A DNA stretch of 7,935 nucleotides from Pseudonocardia mahuensis. Its GTDB lineage: Bacteria; Actinomycetota; Actinomycetes; Mycobacteriales; Pseudonocardiaceae. The notes under the pieces are model-generated. The model was not told the DNA's origin and made no database searches. It saw only the letters and a list, made by a program, of their open reading frames with translations. The translations under genes and the position numbers were made by a program. Location: positions 1 through 7,935 of the forward strand of contig NZ_JAHDTG010000144.1 of NCBI RefSeq assembly GCF_018531475.1, written 5' to 3'. Positions 1 through 6,082 of this stretch are shown one piece after another (position 1 is the stretch's first letter; each line of letters begins with the position of its first letter).

Positions 1-2
1 TC

Positions 3-1088
3 TGGTGGGACCACCCACTCGCCGTCGGTGGTGTCGGCGCGACCGGCTCGCCGGTCGCGAACGCGCTGGCCCGCGAGGCCGACGTCGTGCTCGGGCTCGG
101 CACCCGCTACAGCGACTTCACCACCGCGTCCCGGACCGCGTTCCAGAACCCCGCGGTGCGGTTCGTCAACCTCAACGTCACGTCACTGGACGCGGCCAAG
201 CACTCCGGGGTCATGCTGGTCGCCGACGCGCGGACCGGCCTGGAGGCGCTGACCGGGGCGCTGGACGGCTACCGCGTCGACGACGCGTACACCGCCCGGC
301 ACACCCAGCGCAAGGCCGACTGGAACCAGGTCGTCGACGAGGCCTACCACCTCGGGCACCAGCCGCTGCCGGCGCAGACCGAGGTGCTCGGCGCGCTCAA
401 CGCGATGATCGGGCCGAACGCGGTGGTGGTGCAGGCCGCCGGCTCGATGCCCGGTGACCTGCAGATGCTGTGGCGGGTACAGGACCCGAAGCAGTACCAC
501 GTCGAGTACGCCTACTCCTGCATGGGCTACGAGATCGCCGGCGCGCTCGGGATCAAGATGGCCGCGCCGGATCGCGAGGTCTACTCCCTGGTCGGCGACG
601 GCTCCTACCTGATGATGGCGAGCGAGATCGTCACCGCGGTCTCGGAGAACATCAAGCTCATCGTGGTCCTCGTGCAGAACCACGGGTTCTCCTCGATCGG
701 CTCGCTCTCGGAGTCGCTGGGGTCGCAGCGTTTCGGCACCTACTACCGCTACCGCAACCCGGAGACGGGCCTGCTCGACGGGCCCAAGCTGCCCATCGAC
801 CTCGCGGCCAACGCCGAGAGCCTCGGCGCCGACGTCATCCGCGTGAAGACCATCGACGAGTTCCGCGACGCGATCGAGCAGGCCAAGGCCTCCGACCGCA
901 CCACCGCCGTGCACATCGAGACCGACCCGCTCGCCCCCGTGCCGTCCTCGGAGGGCTGGTGGGACGTCCCGGTCTCCGAGGTCGCGCAGCTCGAGAGCAC
1001 CCAGCAGGCGCGCAAGACCTACGAGGCGAACAAGGCCTCCCAGCGTCCGTTCCTCACGCCCAGTCCTCAGGAGGGTTCCCAGCGATGA
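3..1088 (+). CDS. iolD: 3D-(3,5/4)-trihydroxycyclohexane-1,2-dione hydrolase IolD, 5'-truncated by window edge
   Basis: ThDP-dependent enzyme of cytoplasmic myo-inositol catabolism. It hydrolytically opens the ring of the diketone made by IolE, giving 5-deoxy-glucuronate. The reading frame is already open at base 3, so the N-terminal PYR domain lies outside the window; 361 codons remain of a family length near 640 (B. subtilis IolD, from memory). The visible part starts in the central Rossmann-like domain (WWDHPLAVGGVGATGS, then VVLGLGTRYSDF) and continues into the C-terminal ThDP-binding domain. That domain has the GDG motif at bases 594-602 and the matching Asn in QNHGF at 675-689, spaced 28 residues apart as in ThDP enzymes. 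The IolD-typical stretch SIGSLSESLGSQRFGTYYRYR follows. Its TGA stop overlaps the ATG of the next gene (ATGA), which indicates translational coupling. Other ThDP enzymes (acetolactate synthase-like) are less likely because of these family-specific stretches and the IolE and IolG neighbours. Confidence 0.93.
   Translation, partial: WWDHPLAVGGVGATGSPVANALAREADVVLGLGTRYSDFTTASRTAFQNPAVRFVNLNVTSLDAAKHSGVMLVADARTGLEALTGALDGYRVDDAYTARHTQRKADWNQVVDEAYHLGHQPLPAQTEVLGALNAMIGPNAVVVQAAGSMPGDLQMLWRVQDPKQYHVEYAYSCMGYEIAGALGIKMAAPDREVYSLVGDGSYLMMASEIVTAVSENIKLIVVLVQNHGFSSIGSLSESLGSQRFGTYYRYRNPETGLLDGPKLPIDLAANAESLGADVIRVKTIDEFRDAIEQAKASDRTTAVHIETDPLAPVPSSEGWWDVPVSEVAQLESTQQARKTYEANKASQRPFLTPSPQEGSQR
1069..1075 (+). 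promoter_or_regulatory. Shine-Dalgarno for the iolE-like gene
   Basis: AGGAGGG lies inside the last codons of iolD, 9 bases before the ATG at 1085. It decides the start of the iolE-like gene, whose frame is otherwise open far upstream. Confidence 0.8.
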
Positions 1089-2017
1089 GTGCCCCGACCG
1101 ACCTGTCCCGGCTGCGGCTGGGCACCGCACCCGACTCGTGGGGTGTCTGGTTCCCCGACGACCCGCACCAGGTGCCGTGGCACCAGTTCCTCGACGAGGT
1201 GGCAAGGGCCGGCTACTCGTGGATCGAGCTCGGGCCCTACGGCTACCTGCCCACCGATCCGGCGCAGCTGCGCGACGAGCTGGACAAGCGCGGCCTGCGA
1301 TTGTCGGGCGGCGCGGTGTTCGCCGGGCTGCACCGCGGCACCGAGGCCCTGGACAAGGCCGTCGAGGACTGCCGGGAGGAGGCGCGGCTGCTCACCGCCC
1401 TCGGCGCGAGGCACCTCGTGCTGCTGCCCGAGCAGTACACCGACATGCACAGCGGGGAGGCCACCGAACCCGGTCACCTCGAGCCCGAGCAGTGGAACGA
1501 CCTGGTCACGGGCATGAACACCCTCGCGCGCACGCTGCACGACGAGTTCGACGTCGACCTGGTCTTCCACCCGCACGTGGACACCCACGTCGACACCCAG
1601 GAGCGCGTCGAGCGGTTCCTCACCGACACCGACCCCGAGCACGTGAACCTGTGCCTGGACACCGGGCACATCTCCTACTGCGGCGGGGACAACATCGCGA
1701 TCGTCCGGCGCTTCCCGGACCGGATCGGCTACGTCCACCTCAAGCAGGTCGATCCCGGCGTCCTGAAGCGCGTCCGCGAGGAGAACCTGTCCTTCGCCGA
1801 CGCCGTCAGGCTCGGCTCGATGGTCGAGCCGCCCTACGGGATCCCCGAGATGCCACCGCTGCTCGACGCGCTCGGTGGCCTGGGTGCCGACCTGTTCGCG
1901 ATCGTCGAACAGGACCTCTATCCGGTCGCACCCGACGTCCCGTTCCCCATCGGCGCCCGCACCGCCGGCTACTTCGCCGGCTGCGGCGTCGGCCCCGTCC
2001 GGCGCTGGCCCTACTGA
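1085..2017 (+). CDS. iolE: IolE-like TIM-barrel protein, probable scyllo-inosose (2-keto-myo-inositol) dehydratase
   Basis: A 310-residue protein of the xylose isomerase-like TIM-barrel superfamily, starting at the ATG that overlaps the iolD stop. The likely reaction is dehydration of scyllo-inosose to the diketone used by IolD, with a divalent metal. Compared from memory with B. subtilis IolE, blocks appear in the same order: the N-terminal strand LGTAPDSWG, EQYTD (E116), the His-rich strand FHPHVDTH, TDPEHVNLCLDTGH (D192, H195), YVHLKQ (H218), LSFADAVRLGSMVEPP and IVEQD (E275). D192, H218 and E275 are likely metal ligands, together with a His or Glu from the earlier strands. The pairing with iolD and iolG supports the role. 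The alternative is a related isomerase such as IolH or IolI, since the TIM-barrel family is broad and overall identity to Bacillus IolE looks moderate. A 50-base gap separates it from iolG. Confidence 0.8.
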   Translation: MSAPTDLSRLRLGTAPDSWGVWFPDDPHQVPWHQFLDEVARAGYSWIELGPYGYLPTDPAQLRDELDKRGLRLSGGAVFAGLHRGTEALDKAVEDCREEARLLTALGARHLVLLPEQYTDMHSGEATEPGHLEPEQWNDLVTGMNTLARTLHDEFDVDLVFHPHVDTHVDTQERVERFLTDTDPEHVNLCLDTGHISYCGGDNIAIVRRFPDRIGYVHLKQVDPGVLKRVREENLSFADAVRLGSMVEPPYGIPEMPPLLDALGGLGADLFAIVEQDLYPVAPDVPFPIGARTAGYFAGCGVGPVRRWPY

Positions 2018-2052
2018 TCAACGCCGGCCAGCACCGAGCAGCTCTCTTCTCC

Positions 2053-2060
2053 AGGAAGGA
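2053..2060 (+). promoter_or_regulatory. Shine-Dalgarno for iolG
   Basis: AGGAAGGA ends 7 bases before the GTG at 2068. This selects that GTG over the in-frame GTG at 2074 and over the long open extension upstream. Confidence 0.75.
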
Positions 2061-2067
2061 CACGAAC

Positions 2068-3081
2068 GTGACAGTGAACGTCGGCGTCATCGGCGTGGGC
2101 ATGATCGGGCAGGATCACATCCGCCGGCTCACGCACGTCCTGTCGGGGGCGCGGGTCGCCGCGGTCACCGACGCGGACCTCGACCGCGCGCAGGTCGTCG
2201 CGGACGACCTGTCCGGAGCGCGGCTGCACCGGACGGGCCAGGACCTGATCAACGATCCCGAGATCGACGCGGTCGTGGTCACCTCGTGGGGACCCACCCA
2301 CGAGGAGTTCGTACTGGCGTGCATCGCGGCCGGCAAGCAGGTGTTCTGCGAGAAGCCACTGGCCACCACCCAGGATGCGTGCGAGCGGATCATCGACGCG
2401 GAGGTTGCGGCCGGGCGCCGGCTGGTGATGGTCGGGTTCATGCGTCGCTACGACGACGCCTATCGGGCGCTGAAGGAGGCGGTGCACAGCGGAGACATCG
2501 GTGCGCCGCTGCTCATGCACGCCGCGCACCGCAACCCGTCGGTCCCGCCGACGTTCACCGGCGACATGATCGTCGTCGACAGCGCGGTGCACGACATCGA
2601 CCTCGCCCGGTGGATGTTCCACGACGAGATCGCCGCGGTCAGCGTGCTGAAGCCGCGGGCCAGCCGCAAGGCGGCCGAGGGTGACAACGACCTGCTGGTC
2701 GTGCTGCTGGAGATGGCGAGCGGCGTGCTCGTCGACGTCGAGGTCTACGTCAACGCGAGCTACGGCTACGACATCCGTGGCGAGGTGGTCTGCGAGGACG
2801 GCACCGCCGAGCTCTCGGAGAGCACCGGCGCGATCGTCAAGAGCGGCGGCCGGTACGCCGGACGGTTGCCGGCCGACTGGCGGGAACGGTTCGTGCGCGC
2901 CTTCGACACCGAGTTCCAGGAGTGGATCAACGCGGTGGCCGCGGGGCACTCGACCGGCCCGAGCGCGTGGGACGGCTACGCCGCGACCGTGGGCACGGAC
3001 ACGGGCCTGGAGGCACTGCGCACCGGCGGACGCGTGCCGGTGACGATGCGCGAGCGCCCCGACCTCTACAAGGGGGAGTGA
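2068..3081 (+). CDS. iolG: Inositol 2-dehydrogenase (Gfo/Idh/MocA family)
   Basis: NAD-dependent oxidation of myo-inositol to scyllo-inosose, the first step of inositol catabolism. The protein has 337 residues with a GTG start. It aligns almost without gaps, from memory, to B. subtilis IolG: the dinucleotide motif GVIGVGMIG (G9, G11, G14), D35 at the end of the second strand (VTDAD, an NAD-preferring residue), VTSWGPTHE, CEKPLATT with K96, VGFMRRYD, AHRNPSVPP and DSAVHDIDL with D171 and H175. K96, D171 and H175 correspond to the catalytic K97, D172 and H176 of the Bacillus enzyme. The C-terminal block GPSAWDGYAA is also typical. Homologues can oxidise some hemiacetal sugars as well (B. subtilis IolG accepts alpha-D-glucose), which matters because a lactonase lies downstream. 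Its TGA is followed by only 8 bases before the next ATG. Confidence 0.95.
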   Translation: MTVNVGVIGVGMIGQDHIRRLTHVLSGARVAAVTDADLDRAQVVADDLSGARLHRTGQDLINDPEIDAVVVTSWGPTHEEFVLACIAAGKQVFCEKPLATTQDACERIIDAEVAAGRRLVMVGFMRRYDDAYRALKEAVHSGDIGAPLLMHAAHRNPSVPPTFTGDMIVVDSAVHDIDLARWMFHDEIAAVSVLKPRASRKAAEGDNDLLVVLLEMASGVLVDVEVYVNASYGYDIRGEVVCEDGTAELSESTGAIVKSGGRYAGRLPADWRERFVRAFDTEFQEWINAVAAGHSTGPSAWDGYAATVGTDTGLEALRTGGRVPVTMRERPDLYKGE

Positions 3082-3089
3082 CGACGGCG

Positions 3090-3956
3090 ATGGTCAGGAT
3101 CGCTCTCGACCCGGCGATGTACCACGCCGACCTCTCGGTGGCCGACGAGGTGCGCAAGGCTGCCGAGCTGGGGTACGAGTACCTGGAGCTGTCCCCGCGC
3201 CCGGACTTCTTCTTCTGGCACCGCTACCCCAAGGCCGACGACGCCGAGGTGGCCGACGTCAAGAGGGCGTGCAAGGAGACCGGCGTGACCATGCAGACCC
3301 TGGTACCGGTCTTCAACTGGTCGTCCCCGGACGAGCAGGAACGCCAGGCCCAGGTGCGCAACTGGCGGCGGCTGCTGGAGATCGCAGCCGAGCTGGAGTG
3401 CCCGGTCGTCAACTCCGAGCTCTCCGGCGACCCCAACGACCCGGTGCGCTCCGAGCACGCCTTCTACCGGTCGATGGACGAGCTGGCGCCGGTCTTCGAG
3501 GAGTACGGGATCGGCCTGAACCTCGAAGCGCACCCGTACGACTTCGCCGAGCGCAACGACGATGCCGTCCACATCATCCGCGGCCTGAACAAGCGCTGGG
3601 TGAACTACGTGTACTGCGCACCGCACACCTTCCACCTCTCGGACGGGGCGGGGGACGTGCGCCGGATGATCGAGTACGCGGGCGACCGGGTGCGGCACGT
3701 GCACATCGCGGACTGCTTCAACCACCGGGCGAACGTGGGCAACCGCTACATCGTCAACCCGCCCGGCGTCGACGCCCGCATCCACCAGCATAACGAGATC
3801 GGCAACGGCGAGGTCGCGTGGGACGAGTTCTTCGGGGCGCTGCGCGACATGACGTTCGACGGCGTGGCCACGGTCTGTGTCTTCGGCTGGGAGGAAGACG
3901 CGGACGGGATCCACCGGCGGATGCTCGAGCGGGTGCGGTCCGAGCTCGGTGCCTGA
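3090..3956 (+). CDS. TIM-barrel sugar isomerase/epimerase, substrate unknown
   Basis: A 288-residue protein of the AP-endonuclease-2/xylose isomerase-like superfamily. Such enzymes epimerise or isomerise keto-sugars and keto-inositols using a bound divalent metal. The barrel starts at MVRIALDPAMYH. Visible landmarks are LNLEAHP (E146, H148), APHTFH (H179, H182), HVHIAD (H205, D208) and VFGWEED (E268/E269). The usual superfamily metal set is Glu-Asp-His-Glu; here the strand expected to carry Asp reads HTFH, so the set may be E146-H179-H205-E268. Downstream of a ketone-forming IolG, an IolI-like role (ketoinositol isomerisation) or epimerisation of a keto-sugar is plausible, but I cannot assign a substrate. 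C-glycoside deglycosylase alpha subunits belong to the same superfamily, but no small beta-subunit gene is present here. The ATG at 3090 has a purine-rich GGGGGAG at 3072-3078. A GTG at 3078 overlapping the iolG stop is a second possible start, adding four residues. Confidence 0.85.
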   Translation: MVRIALDPAMYHADLSVADEVRKAAELGYEYLELSPRPDFFFWHRYPKADDAEVADVKRACKETGVTMQTLVPVFNWSSPDEQERQAQVRNWRRLLEIAAELECPVVNSELSGDPNDPVRSEHAFYRSMDELAPVFEEYGIGLNLEAHPYDFAERNDDAVHIIRGLNKRWVNYVYCAPHTFHLSDGAGDVRRMIEYAGDRVRHVHIADCFNHRANVGNRYIVNPPGVDARIHQHNEIGNGEVAWDEFFGALRDMTFDGVATVCVFGWEEDADGIHRRMLERVRSELGA

Positions 3957-3965
3957 CCCGCTGCC

Positions 3966-4838
3966 ATGACCGAGGTGAGGTGCGTCCTCGACGCGAAGGC
4001 CGAGCTGGGGGAGTGCCCCGTCTGGTCGGCCGACGAGCAGGCGCTGTACTGGATCGACATCCACGCGCCGGCCCTGCACCGGCTCGACGTCGGCACCGGC
4101 GCCACCCGGAGCTGGGCGATGCCCCGTCGCATCGGCTCGTTCGGGCTCCGGGAGTCCGGCGGGGCCGTGGTCGCCCTGGAGGACGGCTTCCACCTGCTCG
4201 ACTTCGACACCGGTGCCCTCTCCTTCGTCGCCGGGCCGGAGCACGTGCCGGGAACCCGATTCAACGACGGCAAGGTCTCGCCCGACCGGCGGTTCTGGGC
4301 CGGGACGATGGACGAGGACTCCCTGTCGCGGCCGATCGCCGCGCTCTACCGGCTCGATCCCGACGGCAGCCTCCACCGCATGGTGGAGGGGCTGATCGTC
4401 TCCAACGGGCTGGCGTGGACCGCCGACGGCCGCACGATGTTCCACTCCGACAGCAAGGGCCAGGTCATCTGGGCCTACGACTACGACCCCGGGCACGGCA
4501 CGCTCCGCAACCGCCGGGTGGTCGCCCGCCCGAGCGAGGAGGCCGGGCGACCGGACGGCGCCGCCGTCGACGAGAAGGGCTTCTACTGGAGCGCGGGGAT
4601 CTCGGCCGGCGTGCTGAACCGCTGGGCTCCCGACGGGCGGCTGGACCGGACGATCCCGCTGCCCTGCTCCAACCCGACCGCGCCGTGCTTCGGTGGCCCG
4701 GACATGCAGACGATTTTCGTCACCTCGCTGCGCCATGGCGTGGTGGCCGACGTGCTGGCGGCGAAGCCGCTGTCCGGCGGCATCTTCGCCGTCCGGGTCG
4801 ACGTGCCGGGCGTGCCGGTCGCCCGCTTCAAGGGCTGA
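3966..4838 (+). CDS. SMP-30/gluconolactonase/LRE family lactonase
   Basis: A 290-residue six-bladed beta-propeller of the SMP-30/regucalcin family; members hydrolyse aldono- and other sugar lactones using one divalent metal. The three metal ligands of regucalcin (Glu18, Asn154, Asp204) have clear counterparts: E16 in ELGECPVW, N147 in SNGLAWTADG and D197 in GRPDGAAVDEKG. Other family blocks are GTRFNDGKVSPDRRFWAGTMDED (substrate-side Asn and Asp) and GPDMQTIFVTS near the C terminus. The length is full for the family and no signal peptide is seen, so it acts in the cytoplasm. It starts 9 bases after the previous gene without a clear Shine-Dalgarno, consistent with translational coupling. The standard inositol route has no lactone step, so this enzyme implies a lactone from a sugar or hemiacetal oxidation, possibly by IolG or the next dehydrogenase. 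The exact substrate cannot be read from sequence. Confidence 0.9.
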   Translation: MTEVRCVLDAKAELGECPVWSADEQALYWIDIHAPALHRLDVGTGATRSWAMPRRIGSFGLRESGGAVVALEDGFHLLDFDTGALSFVAGPEHVPGTRFNDGKVSPDRRFWAGTMDEDSLSRPIAALYRLDPDGSLHRMVEGLIVSNGLAWTADGRTMFHSDSKGQVIWAYDYDPGHGTLRNRRVVARPSEEAGRPDGAAVDEKGFYWSAGISAGVLNRWAPDGRLDRTIPLPCSNPTAPCFGGPDMQTIFVTSLRHGVVADVLAAKPLSGGIFAVRVDVPGVPVARFKG

Positions 4839-4855
4839 CCTCGACCACGAGACCC

Positions 4856-4865
4856 AAGGGAGGAA
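4856..4865 (+). promoter_or_regulatory. Strong Shine-Dalgarno for the LigC-like dehydrogenase
   Basis: AAGGGAGGAA, 5 bases before the ATG at 4871, is the best ribosome site in the window. It fixes that start although the frame is open for several hundred bases upstream. Confidence 0.8.
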
Positions 4866-4870
4866 CAGCA

Positions 4871-5914
4871 ATGCGCAACGTCTGCACGATCGGCCACGGG
4901 ATGATGGGGAGCTGGCACTCCGAAGCGCTGAGGGGGGCGGACTGCCAGCTCCACACGGTCGTCGGCCGGCCGAAGCCGGCCACCGAACCGACAGCGGAGC
5001 CGACAGCCGGCCGGCGTCCCGAGTCGACGGAGGAGTTCGCCGCCCGGTACGGCTACAAGAAGTGGACGACCGATCTCGAGGAGGCGCTGAACGACCCCGA
5101 GATCGACGTCGTGATCATCGCGGGCCCCAGCGAGACCCACGCCGACATGGCGATCGCGTCGCTGGAGCACGGAAAGCACACGCTGGTCGAGATCCCGATC
5201 GCCATGAACCTGGAGGACGCCGAGCGCGTCGTCGCCACCGCCGAGGAGCGCGGGCTGACCCTCGGCGTCGTCCACCCCATGCGCTTCCGCGAGGTGCGGA
5301 TACCGGTCGCCGAACGGGTCCGCCGGGGTGAGGAGCGGGTCAGCCACGTGCACGGCCGGTTCTTCATCCATCGCCTGCAGAACGTCGGGGCGACGGGCCT
5401 GCAGCGGACCTGGACCGACAACATCCTGTGGCACCACACGACGCACCTGATCGACTTCGGGCTGTGGATGGTGTCCGGCGGCGACATGCGGACGGCCGAG
5501 GACCGCATCCGCAACGTCTACAGCGCCTACCCGCCGATCGAGCCCCGGACCGGGATCCCCATGGAGCTGGTGCTCGTCGTGGAGACCGTGGACGACCAGA
5601 CCATCGTCTGCACCGGATCCTACTACGCGCACCAGCGGATCTACGACATGCTCGTCGTGTCCGACCGCGACGACTACTACGTCGACGAGCTGACGTCCAC
5701 CATGACGACGTCGGATGGCATGCGGCCGATCCCGAGCGAGCAGGAGAACGCCGAGCTGATCGCGCCGGAGTTCCTCGACGCGGTCGAGAACGGGCGCGAA
5801 CCCGCGGTGCCGGGCTGGTCCGTGCTCCCGGCCATGCGCGTTCTGCACCGGGTCCAGGAGGACTGGGACGCGAAGCACGGCAAGCAGACGCTGCCCGGCC
5901 GGCCGGTCACCTGA
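4871..5914 (+). CDS. LigC-like Gfo/Idh/MocA oxidoreductase lacking the catalytic EKP lysine
   Basis: A 347-residue oxidoreductase with an N-terminal Rossmann domain (TIGHGMMGS, the GxGxxG motif) and a C-terminal alpha/beta domain. The motif that is EKP in most of the family reads VEIPIA (E107-I108-P109), so the usual lysine is replaced by Ile. TWTDNILWHHTTHLIDF (D183, W187, H188, H189, H192, D195) forms the active-site region. Both traits match, from memory, LigC of Sphingobium, the NADP-dependent 4-carboxy-2-hydroxymuconate-6-semialdehyde dehydrogenase, which oxidises a cyclic hemiacetal to a lactone (VEIPLA and WTDHLLWHHAAHTVDLF there). The second strand ends VVGRPKP rather than with an acidic residue, which fits NADP more than NAD. 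Compared with LigC, the loop after it is longer and carries an EPTA repeat. Placed after a lactonase, it may make a lactone that the lactonase opens; a true role in aromatic catabolism is the alternative, but no lig-type ring-cleavage genes are in view. It is the last gene of the operon. Confidence 0.85.
   Translation: MRNVCTIGHGMMGSWHSEALRGADCQLHTVVGRPKPATEPTAEPTAGRRPESTEEFAARYGYKKWTTDLEEALNDPEIDVVIIAGPSETHADMAIASLEHGKHTLVEIPIAMNLEDAERVVATAEERGLTLGVVHPMRFREVRIPVAERVRRGEERVSHVHGRFFIHRLQNVGATGLQRTWTDNILWHHTTHLIDFGLWMVSGGDMRTAEDRIRNVYSAYPPIEPRTGIPMELVLVVETVDDQTIVCTGSYYAHQRIYDMLVVSDRDDYYVDELTSTMTTSDGMRPIPSEQENAELIAPEFLDAVENGREPAVPGWSVLPAMRVLHRVQEDWDAKHGKQTLPGRPVT
4985..5008 (+). repeat. In-frame 12-base tandem repeat within the LigC-like gene
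   Basis: Two adjacent 12-base units, GAACCGACAGCG and GAGCCGACAGCC, match at 10 of 12 positions and encode EPTA twice (residues 39-46). The repeat lies in the loop after the second Rossmann strand. It looks like a small in-frame duplication in a surface loop. Confidence 0.7.
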
Positions 5915-5932
5915 TCCTCGCCCCCGCCCCGC

Positions 5933-5970
5933 GAGTCGGCACTTCGGGAGGGTGAGTCGGCATTTCCGAG
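5933..5970 (+). repeat. Direct repeat with 21-base period in the intergenic region
   Basis: GAGTCGGCACTTC (5933-5945) and GAGTCGGCATTTC (5954-5966) match at 12 of 13 positions, and both units end in ...GAG. The 21-base spacing is two helical turns, so both copies face the same side of DNA. It sits 19-56 bases after the stop of the LigC-like gene and about 60 bases upstream of the lacI-type promoter. It could be a regulator site (DeoR-family proteins often use direct repeats) or a copy of a dispersed genomic repeat; the sequence alone does not decide. Confidence 0.6.
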
Positions 5971-6027
5971 ACCGACGGCCCCTCTGAAGAGGCGGTTGTG
6001 GCGTGGGTCTCAGCATGCCCACAGCTC

Positions 6028-6056
6028 TTGCTTGTTTCTGAAACCGGTTTCATACT
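6028..6056 (+). promoter_or_regulatory. Putative sigma70-type promoter of the lacI-deoR pair
   Basis: TTGCTT (6028-6033, 3 of 6 to TTGACA) and CATACT (6051-6056, 4 of 6 to TATAAT) are separated by exactly 17 bases. Transcription would start near 6063, leaving a leader of about 20 bases with its own Shine-Dalgarno before the ATG at 6083. The hexamers are weak matches; the support is the spacing, the local AT-rich composition in a GC-rich region and the operator between them. Confidence 0.6.
6039..6052 (+). promoter_or_regulatory. LacI-family operator, perfect 14-base palindrome
   Basis: TGAAACCGGTTTCA is a perfect inverted repeat centred on a CpG (6045/6046). That is the form preferred by LacI/PurR-type repressors, whose hinge-helix leucine inserts at a central CpG step. 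It fills most of the spacer between the putative -35 and -10 and overlaps the first bases of the -10, so bound repressor would block RNA polymerase. The nearest gene, 30 bases downstream, encodes a LacI-family protein, which points to autoregulation. Confidence 0.85.
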
Positions 6057-6072
6057 GGCGTGGCCCCTTCCT

Positions 6073-6078
6073 GAGGAG
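6073..6078 (+). promoter_or_regulatory. Shine-Dalgarno for the lacI-type gene
   Basis: GAGGAG ends 4 bases before the ATG at 6083. Together with the protein beginning exactly at the helix-turn-helix (MTIRDVA), it excludes the in-frame upstream TTG at 5996, which precedes the promoter. Confidence 0.7.
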
Positions 6079-6082
6079 TGCC

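Noticed and set aside
1138..2067. Upstream extension of the iolG frame, which stays open back to 1138
   Set aside because: It overlaps the iolE-like gene, reads as Arg/Ala/Pro-rich low-complexity sequence, and a good Shine-Dalgarno and family N terminus fix the start at 2068.
2018..2067. Possible internal promoter in the 50-base gap before iolG
   Set aside because: No -35/-10 pair or palindrome is visible; only the Shine-Dalgarno is supported.
5981..5992. Possible terminator hairpin CCTC-TGAA-GAGG after the catabolic operon
   Set aside because: The stem is only 4-5 base pairs, with no U-rich tail, so it does not support a rho-independent terminator.
3066..6022. Very long antisense open frames (601 codons at 3066-4871, 479 codons at 4583-6022 on the - strand) and others of the same kind
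   Set aside because: They lie opposite well-identified genes and have Arg/Gly/Val/His-rich composition typical of complementary frames in GC-rich coding DNA. No domain is recognisable.
6003..6022. Inverted repeat GTGGG...CCCAC just upstream of the lacI promoter
   Set aside because: A 5-base stem with a 10-base loop is expected by chance in GC-rich DNA, and no link to a regulator or attenuation is visible.
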